Translations under genes and position numbers: made by a program
Assembly (NCBI GenBank): GCA_030549495.1
Contig: JAUIRK010000889.1
Span: 436,501 to 500,500 of the forward strand
DNA length: 64,000 nt
Reading direction: 5' to 3'
Origin: Nectonema munidae
Taxonomy: Eukaryota; Nematomorpha; Nectonematoida; Nectonematidae
Shown here: positions 1-10,649 of the stretch, piece after piece
Layout: each line of letters opens with the position of its first letter
Numbering within the stretch: the stretch's first letter is position 1
The notes under the pieces: model-generated
Told to the model about the DNA's origin: nothing
The model's database searches: none
Seen by the model: the letters and a program-made list of their open reading frames with translations, nothing else

Positions 1-330
1 TTTTTTCAATGTGTGTATGAAAAGGATCCCATCTGGCTTTGTTGTAGTTAGTGTATGTTTTAGGAGATTCTTTCTGTTTTGATTGATTAAGCGTTATACT
101 GATGAGGGAGATGATTGGATGAAAGATGCGTTTGGTTTTGTGTAATAAGTGGATAAGTATTCCTGTAACATCCGGTGAAGTTGGTTGTTGATGTGTAAAT
201 TCTGTGAGAGAGTTTGGAAGTCTATAGTTGGTATGTTTGTATTCATGATGATAGAATGTGATTTATGTATGAGCTCATAAATATGTTCTCCCCAGGGATT
301 TTTTGTTTTTATCAAAACGTAAGTGGTTTA

Positions 331-402
331 GTGGCTGCGAGGTTAAACGGTTAGAAGCGCTGCTATCGATCTGAAGTTCAGGGTTTAAGCCTCGCTTCTG
401 CT
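331..402 (+). repeat. tRNA-like sequence, probable tRNA-derived SINE head
   Basis: The stretch resembles the 5' part of a Pol III SINE. It has a D-arm-like block (GGTTAAACGGTTAG) and, about 40 bases on, GGGTTTAAGCC at 381-391, which matches the B-box consensus GGTTCRANYCC at all but one position. The acceptor and anticodon stems do not fold into a convincing tRNA, so a functional tRNA gene is unlikely. A tRNA-derived SINE or tRNA pseudogene fits better. Confidence 0.4.
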
Positions 403-868
403 AGATTATCCATAGCTCGATGTTAGCTGCAAATTAGTATTTTTTTCGATGAAAAACTTTTTTGATTTGATGTGATAAAACAGTGTATGATTATACAATA
501 CACAAAAATCTAACATTAATTTTGTGAAGATGTTACAACAAACTGTAATGTTTAAAATAGATTTAACCTCGCTGTTACACTATATCATTTCATCAAATTT
601 ACTTTAACCAATCAACTATAAAAACAGGGGGGGGGTGTGGGGTGTTATTGAAAAGTTCTTAATAAAGGTCGTCTGTTGCGTTTGAATGTTGTTTTGGAGG
701 TATGTATATTATATACGGTAGTTACGTCACAAGGAATTTTGTTGATAGAAATTTGAATGAGTTGATGCTCTATAAAGTGGTTTGTGTAGTGGTTGGAATT
801 TTAGGGTGTGTGTATATTTTGGAGTATAACAGGAGTTTTAGTATCCTTTTAAATCTCCTTTATCTCTT
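403..868. other. Non-coding stretch with T/G-biased plus strand
   Basis: I see no gene. The plus strand is unusually rich in T and G around 640-860, as it also is at 1-320, and holds a short G run at 627-634. This strand bias suggests repeat-derived sequence, but I recognise no family. Confidence 0.3.
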
Positions 869-869
869 C

Positions 870-1303
870 TAGCGTACAATAAAGTTTGCTCCAGGATGAA
901 ATTCATAACTTGGTCCTAAAAAAAAGTTCAAAGTATTTCATAGGAGAAAACGTATCTTTATCATCTAAATCGCTTTGAATGTCTGAATCATTATTGAAAG
1001 TGCTAGACTTTATATATTTTTTGATCCATGCTCTTGATTCAGAAGTTCTTTTAGACGATTGTTCTATACAAATCTGATCTTCATTACCACACACTTTAGT
1101 ACTACCATCAACTTTAGTCATTATAAATTTTGCAGTAGCATTTTATTGATTGCATGAAAGATTATCATCATTTGAAAAGTCGTTGTTTTCATCCCCACTT
1201 TCACAATCGCTAATTAAAACATTTTGTGGTGGGCTAATGGAAATTTTACCAGTAATATACTCGTCATCATTTAGTATTGAGAATGCTTCATTTATATTCA
1301 TGT
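870..1303 (-). mobile_element. piggyBac transposase, N-terminal fragment
   Basis: On the minus strand the sequence encodes an acidic piggyBac-type N-terminus beginning MNINEAFSIL at about 1303. After an internal break it reaches SPMKYFELFF near 930-905. That last motif matches the start of the DDE_Tnp_1_7 domain, where TP-x(2)-YF-x-LFF is typical. The frame then stops and no further transposase follows. Because an N-terminus here lies at lower coordinates than the C-terminal half at 1570-2345 on the same strand, the two pieces cannot be one collinear copy. They look like remnants of two insertions. Confidence 0.7.
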
Positions 1304-1569
1304 TCTAAAATGATAGATGCGGTATAACTAAGTGACACATCCTCAGAATTTGGGTGAGGTTTATAATAATCATTTTGAGGGGCAAAACTTATATAATTTT
1401 CTAAATTCATCAAAAACGATGATATATACACAAGTTTTTAAAAAATTTTAATTATTCCCCTCCTCCTTTTTGATATAGCCCTCCCCTTTTCGATACAAGA
1501 TATTCGGGAAAAAGGAAATTTAAGGTGATTTACTATAAATTTAAAATTCTATTTTATTTACCAACAGTA

Positions 1570-2345
1570 CAACTATAAAGGTATGCCTTTTGTCATACGA
1601 ATAAAAACATTTATCGTATAACGGCAGTTCACGCTTTATACAGGCCTTTGCAGTATTTTTATTACATACCAATATAAAATGTCCAGTTTCTTTATGATTT
1701 ATGTTTTACTTCAATCTTTTGGAAGGACCAGTATGGAAGTAAAAGATTTAGTTTCCTTCAGTAGGCACAAAGTAATTCCTTGCTTGTAAGCTAACAAATC
1801 ACCATTCTTATCAAAGAAGTTCTTCACTTTTATAGCGTTTCACTATTTAGATTTAATAGTGCATTTATATCTGTTAACCAAAAATTAGACAAGTCCATAC
1901 TCCGCATTGTCTTGTAGAAATGAAACAAAAATGGCTGTGTAACTAATAATAATTTTTTGTTCTCATGTTTGGACCATCTTTAAACTGACTTCAAAGGTAA
2001 AACTCCTGAAAAATTGCTTTCAATACTAACGCACTTAAGTATCCAGCCATACTTCATCATCCCAGGCAAAATCATATAACTCTCTGTTTTCTCCATTTTT
2101 TAACGTTTAGTAAAGGGCACTTCAAAACTCTATTTTGCCTTACTGTTCTCAAAGTTTCAACTGACTAGCAAATAATACGAAGTGAAAAAGTTGTCAAAAA
2201 CAGTGTGTCTATTGGAGTAAGGTATGTCTTTCAAAAGATCTAAAATAACAGAACCGCCTAAGAATAAACAGCTTTATCTTCTGATTTCCCTATATAGATT
2301 TAATACCTTAGATATATAGGAAATCGTGTTCTTAATGATGAATTT
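1570..2345 (-). mobile_element. piggyBac transposase, decayed C-terminal half
   Basis: Reading the minus strand from about 2300 down, the three frames together show piggyBac landmarks in order: GGSVILDLLKDIP, then FDNFFTSYYLL (the second catalytic Asp region), then a block like the W-x-D-x(2)-V segment near 2080. Next comes a YN-x(2)-MGGVD-like block (YKTMRSMDLSNF) near 1880, and a C-terminal Cys-rich stretch near 1670-1600 (CNKNTAKACIKRE, then DKCFYSYDK) like the piggyBac zinc-binding tail. Stops and frame changes lie throughout, so this is a dead copy. It abuts the Merlin fragment at 2391. Confidence 0.75.
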
Positions 2346-2390
2346 AACTTTTAATTCATAGTCTAGAAATTTAATAAATCAGTATAATGA

Positions 2391-2830
2391 TCAAGTGAAA
2401 TATCTTTTAATCGCTTCGCATAGAGTCACTTCATTTCTGCCTTCAACTTCAATCCAAAAATATTTTTTTACTTCTTTCTTTTCCGTCAAAAACCCAATGA
2501 CGCTCTCTCCATATTTCTCTATGATATTTTCTGTGGAAAAATTTACTTTCATCAACTTCAATGATAATTTGATCAAAGTCTTCATCAAAGCCCCTATTGG
2601 TAATTGGGTTCTTCTCGATCCAAACATTAACAACTTCTCTACAAAATCTTGCCCAATCCACACGAGTCTGAATAATTCCAATAGAAGCCTGATAGTGTTC
2701 ATCATATAGTCACGACACCATCCATATATAAATAAAATCATGGACTTGAAGTCAAGATTACTTCTGGAGAAGAAAGATTCAGTTCTAACACTTTTTCGCT
2801 TACCACAGGAACACCACATTCAACAGAAGC
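2391..2830 (-). mobile_element. Merlin-family (ISXO2/IS1016-like) transposase fragment
   Basis: The minus strand encodes CSCGKRKSVRTESFF near 2810-2770, the Zn-ribbon end plus the R-T-x-SFF motif typical of Merlin and ISXO2-like transposases. In a shifted frame there follows VDESKFFHRKYHRE, matching the ID-ES-F-x-x-RK-Y-x-RG catalytic block, then HWVFDGKERS, and back in the first frame EGRNEVTLCEAIKRY. The remainder of the DDE domain is missing. At least two frame changes separate the motifs, so the copy is inactive. The identification rests on motif order, which is quite specific to Merlin. Confidence 0.75.
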
Positions 2831-4302
2831 CATCATTTGAATCACTCGTTTTTATCAACTTGCAGCTGTGTAAACAGTCGGTGCATCCAATGTATTTAAA
2901 ATAACATTATGAACAGCACAACATTCCAAAATTTCCTTTATATCTGGTGAATTTAGGACTAAATAAAGCCCCATAATTCCAACTTTCAGATAAAATTTGT
3001 TAATATTATGGGTAATTGCATCCATTGAATCAGGTGAAAAAAGTCTACAAACACAAGAAACGATTGAAGAGAAAATCAATTTTAAAAGTAGGGCAAGTCC
3101 TAAGGAAATTCAATTCATCACACCTCATTGTAGCACAAGATACAATGGTCATACGCACTTAGTCATATAAGCAAACGTATTCATAGATAAGATAGAAATG
3201 TTGAAATGAATGAGGGAAAATTTTAAAAGGCACAAATGTTTAATGATTTTTATCTCCTCCCACTGTTCAAACATTTAAGCTACAAGTAATTGATGTAATG
3301 CATCAAACCCAATGTACAATACGCCATATATATCTATCTGTGCGTTATGTGCCTTATATTTGTCTGCACTTAATAATGACTGACACTCAAAGAGCAAACA
3401 GTGCTTGGCAAATTTTTTAGATTGACGTGACCGGATAGTAAAGGATATATTTAAAAATTAGCTGAAACATGTATTGAATTGAAAAAAGAAAAATTTCTAA
3501 ATTTATTCTTCTAACCACAAAAGCAAAGTAGGATGAAAATGATTTTTTTCCATGTAATAGTAATTATGATTTTAATAAAGCAGGAACAAGACCAAAATGG
3601 AATTTTGTTACATAGAGTTATTTTTCTATGTTAATGCTTTTGAAAAATTAATTAGGGGAACCAACTTCTGTAAATCTTCAGCTTTCATAATTTAGTTAAA
3701 GGCTTTTGGCAAAATTACCTTTTTCATAAGAGATCAATTTTTTCAAGTGAGTTAACCGATTGATATAATACGTAGTTCCTTTAGTATTTTTTTCAAGCCT
3801 TTCTAAAATTATTGAATCGTTGATAACATCACCCAAACTTTTTATTTGCTTTAAAGTTTATTTATACATGCCCACACAAATGTTAACATCTATTAAAGTT
3901 TTTCATGATTCTTTATAACTTATCAAGCGATACTCATGCTGAGGATAAATGATTTTAAAACATTTGCTTCGATTATCTGCTATATCTGTTGGAATTAGCT
4001 TGGTTAGCCGATGCTCTGTTGTTATAGATGTGTCAAAACACGTCTGGACCCTTGTTTAGCTGTTAGTGCTTACAACCAAGCTACCCTCGTTCTGACATCA
4101 CTAAATTAAAAGTGTTTTATGTGAAAACCGAATGTATAGATACAGTTAGATCATCTAAGCCTTTGATCTTGTTTTTAAATGTAGATGAAATGAGGTTGAG
4201 AAGCTATATGAACAAAATATTTTATAATTAATAAAGGAAGAGCAAAACTTTATTCATATGAAAATATAACATGAAACGATAAATTTTCTTGAAAGTGGCT
4301 GA
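2831..4302. other. AT-rich region without a recognised gene
   Basis: A 74-codon minus-strand reading frame at 2855-3079 contains ECCAVHNVIL, weakly reminiscent of the C-terminal CC-x-LHN motif of Harbinger transposases; this is too weak to call. At 3997-4082 there is a 9-bp inverted repeat (AGCTTGGTT / AACCAAGCT) enclosing about 68 bases. Nothing else stands out. Confidence 0.3.
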
Positions 4303-4589
4303 TCAGTTGAGGACGATAATGGTCCAAAATTTATTGTTATTTATTCATATGAATTAAATCGTACTCTTGCTTTATTTGTTTTAATAATTTCCCAAAATTT
4401 TGATGCGTTTGAGAAAAGAATGATTGAAAATTTAGGTGCCAAGATTTTTGAGCGTCTCTTTAATACGAAGAAATACCTTTGTACATCGGAGGCTTCGCAA
4501 ATTCTGAAAAATTCAAAAGGAGAAGTTTTGTTAAAACTCTTTGGCGTTGATCTCTTTGTTTCTTATAAAAAACTTCCAGTGAAGAGAAT
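4303..4589 (+). CDS. Unrecognised host gene B, 5' exon seen
   Basis: A reading frame is open from 4303 to a stop at 4591. The first ATG is at 4420, giving MIENLGAKIFERLF at the start, and about 39 further codons are open upstream of it. Before the stop, at 4590, lies a good donor (AAT|GTAAGA). Splicing there leaves codon phase 2, which is exactly what the acceptor at 4685-4686 needs, giving an intron of 97 bp. The encoded segment is mixed hydrophobic and basic and I do not recognise a domain. Whether the exon starts at 4420 as a coding start or is an internal exon beginning nearer 4307 is open. Confidence 0.5.
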
Positions 4590-4686
4590 GTAAGATGTTT
4601 TATTTCACTCACACATTAATAAACGGCATTGAATCAATGCAACACTAAACATCCACGTAATAAACGCATGTCTTCTTTTTTTGCAG

Positions 4687-4972
4687 AGCATGTGCCTGCT
4701 GTCAACCAGAGGGCATGTCTTCTATCGTTAAGATGCGCAGTTTGGAGGAGTGTCCGATGCAAGATGAGTATGGATGCGACCCCTATATCAAATCAAAGCT
4801 GCAACTTCTATCGTCTCTGGAATTCACTTGTGTCTACTCCAACTTGGAAATTGCGTCGATAAACAAGGAGAGACTGGACAATGACTACGAGATCGAGACC
4901 GGCGAAGAATGCTACACCAATGAGTGCAGATTCCACCAAAAGCAACCTTACATCATTTGCTTTAGGATTTAG
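4687..4972 (+). CDS. Unrecognised host gene B, cysteine-rich exon
   Basis: A strong acceptor (T-rich tract then TTTGCAG) precedes 4687. The frame reads ACACCQPEGMSSIVK, then EECPMQDEYGCDP, LEFTCVYSNLE and GEECYTNECRF, ending at a TAG at 4970-4972. The exon is clearly more GC-rich than its surroundings and has many cysteines, which suggests a secreted or extracellular part or a metal-binding module. I do not recognise the family. It joins in phase to the exon ending at 4589. The only GT that could serve as a donor inside is at 4924 (GA|GTGCAG, weak), so the exon may instead be terminal. Confidence 0.6.
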
Positions 4973-5413
4973 AGATGCCACGTTACTTGCTCTTATTATT
5001 ACCAGATCACACTATGCACGCTGCCATATACAACACACTCACAGACCACAACATAAGCACAATTTATGCAACTTACAAACACCACACACGCAAGCGTACT
5101 AATGTTACTTTTTTCGTTAACTAAAAATTCACCAAAAGTTTTATGAAAAATAAATCACTTTTCATCTCAGGCAATTTTTATTAAAAATTATTCTGTATCT
5201 ATCATGAGAAAATAAAATTGGCAATCTGTATACAAATCCACCATTTCATTCGATACCCAATTCTAAAGAACAATTTTTAGAACAGCAACAAAAATAGTGC
5301 ACTGTCTAAGCAAATCGATTTAACGTGTGTTTATGCAGATAGAGTTCTAACAAAATTCAGTGTGCTTGCCGCCCAGTTGCAATTATAGTTGTATGTATGT
5401 TCCATTTTTATAG

Positions 5414-5529
5414 TGGGAATCTGTGAACAGCCAATTTACTTTGTACCGGTCTTCTCGGAAGAGGAAGAAAGCTCGTGTGACAAGTCCAATGAGATAAATC
5501 TGAGTGGAATAGAGAGGCTGACATATTAA
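5414..5529 (+). CDS. Possible further exon of host gene B
   Basis: After a T-rich acceptor (TTTTTATAG) at 5405-5413 the sequence is GC-richer and open to a TAA at 5527-5529. The frame that reads through encodes GICEQPIYFVPVF, then an acidic stretch (SEEEESSCDK) and LSGIERLTY. An alternative acceptor at 5429-5430 gives a basic peptide with RKRKKAR instead, and that version would be in phase with the weak donor at 4924. The two options cannot be decided from sequence alone. Confidence 0.35.
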
Positions 5530-5896
5530 ATATATCATTCATGGCATTGAAAATCACAAAGTAGCCACAGGTGAACGGCTGCCATTTTTGATTTTAATAT
5601 ATACCTCTATCATTTTGTGTTATTACAAAGAATAGAAGCATAATCATATTAAGATGGATAGCTTATCAGTATCCATACTCCATTCGGGCCACTACTCAAA
5701 TATCTTATTATATAGCTTATTTTGCATTTGATGGGGAAATTTCTTTCTTAAATTTTAACATTTCAATTTATTTTTATTTACATACCCACTATCTTTAAGG
5801 AAGAAACGTTTAAAATATTTCACTATAATCATTTTATGAACAGAAATTGAAAAAAAATTTAATAAAATTTGTGATTTTGAACATTTAAAATTAAAC
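5530..5896. other. AT-rich intergenic stretch
   Basis: This separates the plus-strand gene ending near 5529 from the minus-strand gene whose poly(A) signal is at 5897. I see no gene or recognisable repeat in it. Confidence 0.4.
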
Positions 5897-5902
5897 TTTA
5901 TT
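5897..5902 (-). terminator. Poly(A) signal of host gene A
   Basis: AATAAA on the minus strand, about 120 bases beyond the stop codon of the last exon at 6025-6027. The spacing suits a short 3' UTR. Confidence 0.5.
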
Positions 5903-6024
5903 TATGCATATAATCCGTTTGTAATTTATTTGGCCTTTTTAGACAAATTTTTTTTTGAGTTAAAGAAAAAAGTCTTTTTGAAAATAGAAAAAAGTTTATT
6001 CGAAAAAAAGTGCAAAAGAAGTGC

Positions 6025-6261
6025 TTAGCCGTTTTCGTCATTATTGTGTTTGTGATGGCTAAACGAGTAACTTTTTCTCAGGATCAAGTTCGCATATTCA
6101 CCTGGTTCACTGGAAGTGTCTTTAACATCACTTTTATCTTCATTTGGCACATTTGAAATGTTGCTATAATTTGGGAAGAGTTCCTTACTTTCTTGTATTT
6201 GAGATTGCTTCACTTGCAAACTTTTGAAGACTCTCTCATTTTTTGAAACATTCTCACCATA
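6025..6261 (-). CDS. Host gene A, last coding exon (docking-protein-like)
   Basis: The acceptor TTCCTTCTTTAG ends at 6262. The exon encodes 78 residues and a TAA: YGENVSKNERVFKSLQ at the start, then a Ser/Asn/Asp-rich stretch ending SHHKHNNDENG. It joins in phase 0 to the exon ending at 10415. It contains two YxN motifs, NYSNIS and EYANLIL; the second also has the Y-x-x-L form of an ITIM-like site. No globular domain is visible. A poly(A) signal follows at 5897. Assignment to the same gene as the long exon upstream rests on matching strand, matching splice phases and shared composition. Confidence 0.6.
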   Translation of the reverse strand, partial: YGENVSKNERVFKSLQVKQSQIQESKELFPNYSNISNVPNEDKSDVKDTSSEPGEYANLILRKSYSFSHHKHNNDENG

Positions 6262-9200
6262 CTAAAGAAGGAAAAGAAATAAGAGTGGGGCAAAAACTGC
6301 AACACGTCACATAGGACTGCTTACATGACATCTTATCAGGATTTTCAAAGATTTTATATAAGCAAATAAATGTAACAAGCTTGATGAATAAATTTTGGGT
6401 AATATTTGAAAAATTAAGAATAATTGTGAAGCCATAGAGTATATAGATGATAGAAAAAGAAAAAGGCACACTTCCAAATTACAGAATACACGAGAATGGC
6501 AAGAGCAAATCTCTTGATCAACCTTTAGTATAATAGTAGAGCCATAATTTTTTAATTATGGTGAACAAACATCTTAAAACTTTGATTCATTTAAATTATA
6601 ATGTATATTTTTTATTTGCCCATAATAAGGCTATTATAGAAAAAACGACGCATCTTTATTTTCGATGACTAGTAAAGCATAAATTCAAAAAATTCCATTT
6701 GTCATTCCTTTAATTTTGGTGACATATTGAATAAAAAGTGTTTTGTACACTTTTTATCTAAGGTCGTGTTTTTGATTCACTGGTTAAAAAATTTCTCTGG
6801 TGCCAGAATTATTTTAACAATTTATTTTTTATTTTGTCCAAGTTGAAAGCTTCAATTCGAAGTATACGAATTTGGGGTCATCAAAAATTGGCTGATTTGA
6901 GTTTAAAAAACGTGACATCTCTCTATTTTTCTCAAAAGTTTTTAAAAATTGTTTAGTCAATCCGACCTTGATTGTTAAGGAGGAAACACTAATTTTCCTT
7001 TGCTCGACAAAGGTTCTTCAATTACATACACAGATTTAGATCTTGTTACATCTGATCTCAACCATTTAATGTAATGATTAACTCGATCTCTACTATCCCA
7101 CATGCAAAAAAGTATTTAGTGTAGCTTGGTTAGTGTCTTATTCGTAGATTAACAACTTTTAAATCAAACAGATTATGCTCATATTACAGTATCTTATTCA
7201 AAATTAATTTTAATTTTTTATTTTTCTTTAGTTGTAGAGTAGCCAAGAGATCGAACCATATTTGTATCCATTTGTCGTTTAAACTAGGTTTTGAGCTATC
7301 TATTAAAAATACACCATTTTGGTACTTTTATACCAGATTTGTTAAGAAGTCCACTGACATCACTACAAAATGCTAGATTTTTGAATTTTTTTTGTCAATT
7401 TCTTTTTTTTGAAAATTTTTTAATTGAAAAGCCAACAGCTCAGCAGAATTTTTAGAATTAGTTCACGTCCCAATCGCTTAGTTCTATTTTAAAATAAGGT
7501 TGAGGTAAAGTTACATTTAAATAATTTTGATCTTAAATGTCATCTTCAAAAAATGAGTCTTTGAAAATTTGGTCAAAATCAATTTAAGGCAATACACAAA
7601 CTTCAAGTAATAAACCTTGATACCTAATTCTATTTTATCTTATCCAAACTCTTTTTTTTAAGAAAAGTGTTATAATTGAATAGAAACATATATGAAAACT
7701 AATTGATAAATTTAATATGCAATGAAAAATCTTTAAAATTCCTAACTTCTTAAATTTCAAATGTTTATATAAGCAAATAAGTAGTGTTAAAAATAATTTT
7801 TTTATTTTTGGATCTCTATACGTTTAAAATATTTTGCCTAACTTTCAATATAAACTTAAAGCTTGGAAAATTTTATTTGGGGAATAGACGCCTAAATGAT
7901 TCTATTTGGTGGGAAAAATGTGCAACTTTTAGTTTTCAATTTCAGTTTTAAACATTTATTTTTATATTTTATGTGCAGTAAAGTCTTAATTTAACAATTG
8001 AATCTTGACGTAACTAACTTATCTACTATCTAGCTAGCTAAACTCTCTTCCTAAGGCTTTTTTTGATGGGCTTTATACGTTTATATGGGAATTTGCTTTT
8101 AGTGTAACTAATATTCATGCGAATCACCGAAGGTATTCAGATGAATAAAAATATTACAAAGATCACAATAAATAACCTTTCTTTATTCTCATGGAAGTTT
8201 AGTGAAAAATCATTATAAATAGCAATTTTTCAAGATTTCTATTTTCATAAAATTAGATTCATGGTCTGAACAAGCTTTCGGTATTTTTTTTTCAAGCTTC
8301 TTTAAATTCAGGATAAATAAGCTTCAATAATCCGAATCCTTTATAATCGTTGTTTCGCAAAGCGTTTTTTTCGATTTAGCTAATTTTTCGAAAGTAAGTT
8401 TCTCTAAATTAATTTTTCAAAAGCTAAATTCTCCCATTGCAAATTAATGAATGAAGAATTGTTCATAAAGTAGTATATTAATAAACAGGGAAGGAGAGCA
8501 GGAGCCAAGCTCATCATATTGAGTTGAGCCGGAGCGTGACCTAGAAATGTTAATGGCCTCTGCTTCTAACCATTTTGTGATTAATATTCTCCACCGAAGC
8601 CTAACCTATTTCAAAATATCTGTCTAGCTCTGTTAATAAATATCCTAATTAATCAAATAAACTAAAATGGAACAATAAGTACACCTTAATGTTCATAGCT
8701 TTGTCCATGATGTATAGATATGCATCCAAACGTAGTTTCTTCTTTTCTTTTTCGCTTTCTACAAAAGCTCATTTCCATCTTTAGAGTCCGAGATTTAGAG
8801 AAGTGAAACAAAAAAATGATCCAAAGGTACTAAAGAGTATTAACGATCAGGATATCATAAGTAACAGTTTACTGACATTCGAGCAATATGTCTTTCAGCC
8901 AATTGAGAGTTCGGGCAATTGACTTAGAGAAATTTCATTTTTTTCTTAATTTTTTTAATAAAAATATAAATAAATTATTATAAATTTTTTTCCTTGAAAT
9001 ATAAAATTGATTTTTTCATTTCATCATTTAACTGTAGATTATTTCTATTGTATAAAATAAATAAAATTTGTTAATTAAATTGGAAATTTTTATTTTAAAA
9101 ATAGTTTAAATAGATCATATGTTCGTATTAAAATAGGTCACCATAAAAAGTGGTTAATTAACTTTATAATCCGGTTTAAACTACCTGAAAGAAATTGGAA

Positions 9201-9484
9201 AAATTGTCTGAATATCAATTTTTTTGCAATCATCAACCAATATAAATTAAGGTAGGAGTAAGTTTGTCTAGATACCGGGCTGGATCCTAATATTCATTGT
9301 GTAGTATCAAACATATTTGCACATATAGCTGTGTATAAGTTGCCTCCTCCATTAAAACTCAATCGATACGTAAAAAATAATAATAATCATTAATACAAAT
9401 AGATATAATTTCGTCTTATTCGAATCTAGTAAGTCAGATTCTGAGTTGATTCCATCATTTCTACAGCCTTGCTTTATACAAGAA

Positions 9485-9525
9485 CGGCTTTAAGGAGGGA
9501 GGGGTTCGAACCCCCTAATGTCAGT
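9485..9525 (+). repeat. B-box-like palindrome, possible SINE or repeat fragment
   Basis: The stretch contains GGGGTTCGAACCCC, a perfect match to the Pol III B-box core GGTTCGAACC and itself palindromic. It is preceded by GGAGGGA in an otherwise AT-rich region. No A-box or tRNA fold is evident upstream, so it is more likely a repeat fragment than a tRNA gene. Confidence 0.35.
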
Positions 9526-9597
9526 ATATATTTTTCAATCAAGTTTAGTTTGCTTTTCTAAATAAAAATAGTTCGTTAGAACTGTGAGACTGTGAAG

Positions 9598-9690
9598 CAG
9601 TGGTTCTCAGCCCATGTGCCGTGGCATATATGGGTGCCGTAAGATTGGTTGAATAATGCGGCCAAATATATTTATTATTGCATTGCAAGT
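9598..9690 (+). mobile_element. hAT-like terminal sequence (MITE or solo end)
   Basis: It begins CAGTGGTTCTCAGCCCA, the typical start of hAT termini (CAGTGGTTCTCAA-C-like), followed by GCCGTGGCATATATGGGTG. It cannot be the partner end of the hAT copy at 12.2-14.0 kb, because host exon 10415-10649 lies between them and the flanking 8-bp sequences differ. It is probably a separate non-autonomous remnant. Confidence 0.45.
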
Positions 9691-10414
9691 ATTACTCAGC
9701 ATTGCTTTAAATTATTTTTCTGCTTTAAAAACTTTCCATGTAACTGCTTTTTTATATAAAAATTTTTACTATTATTATTATTATAGTAAAACTAAGAAAT
9801 TTTCTCATAGGTGCTTATTTTACCAAACATGATCGATTTCAATAAGTCTAATTAGTTTTTAATTTTCTCAAAATTTTGTCAATAAAACTAAAATCTACGA
9901 AATTACAGTTATCTAACTATGCCGATCAAAGGAGTTATTTTTTGTAATTTCAACCTATACATTTGTAATGGTTTATCTTCTTTTGTTTTGTATGCAATTG
10001 TTTCTAATTATCTTGACAAGTTGTATTTATACAAGGATTTTAATAAAAATTTTGTATTTAAACTAAAAGCCTGCTTATATTCGATTTTATCAAATGGGTG
10101 GCGCAAAGTTAGGTGCACAAAAAGCTGCATAATAGAGTGTATTTAGACGATCATTTTGAATGTTTTCCTAAATTGAATAATAAGCAGAAAACATCCGTTC
10201 AGAAAAAAATGTAATAACAGCGGTTATGGAATAAACTTTCTTCTCAATATCTATCTATCTATTTTGATTCAAAATGTAGAATTTTTAAAAAAAATGCCAA
10301 GAATTCTTAGGAAACTAAAATGCAAATATAGAACACAGAATTAGTACAAAATGGAGATAGAAATTGTGAATTTATCAAAAGTAGTAGGTAGGTACTAGAT
10401 AAGAAATGCATTAC

Positions 10415-10649
10415 TGGAAAAGCGGACGAATTTCTTCGTGTTTCAAAAATACTCTGCCTGCTCTTCTCTTCAAATTCTTTCGCCTTTCTCAGCACAGATG
10501 AGTGACAGTTTGTGAGCACATATGGCGTACTGTTGTTGTTTATAGGAAAGGGAGTTTCATGATTGATTGAGTTTCCAATGTCCCCTTTTGAATGCACATT
10601 ACTTCGTCTAGTGTACTTTGAAGATGGAAACGGATATGGCAGCGCTTTT
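10415..10649 (-). CDS. Host gene A, internal exon
   Basis: The acceptor (TTTTCGTTTAG) ends at 10650 and the donor (CCA|GTAATG) starts at 10414. The first base completes a codon left at phase 2 by the upstream exon, and the exon ends in phase 0. It encodes 78 residues, running KALPYPFPSSKYTRRSN, then HSKGDIGNSINHE and ending KSRQSIFETRRNSSAFP. It is Ser/Asn/Arg-rich with possible basophilic phosphosites (TRRSN, ETRRNSS) and no domain. The exon is GC-richer than its flanks. Both splice phases fit its neighbours, which strongly supports a real spliced gene. Confidence 0.65.

Larger units (their letters stand above)
6262..10414 (-). other. Intron of host gene A (AT-rich, repeat-bearing)
   Basis: About 4.15 kb between exons, beginning GTAATG and ending TTTAG on the minus strand. 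Most of it is AT-rich with no gene. It holds a Pol III-like B-box at 9505-9516 and a hAT-like terminus at 9598. At 8485-8600 there is a somewhat GC-richer patch that I cannot assign. Confidence 0.5.

Noticed and set aside
94-315. 73-codon minus-strand frame with Pro/Ser-rich end
   Set aside because: No recognisable motif; it lies in a T/G-biased strand that favours open frames on the other strand.
2855-3079. Possible Harbinger transposase tail (ECCAVHNVIL)
   Set aside because: One short motif only; no DDE residues or MYB-like partner nearby.
9481-9525. Functional tRNA gene
   Set aside because: Perfect B-box but no A-box or cloverleaf.
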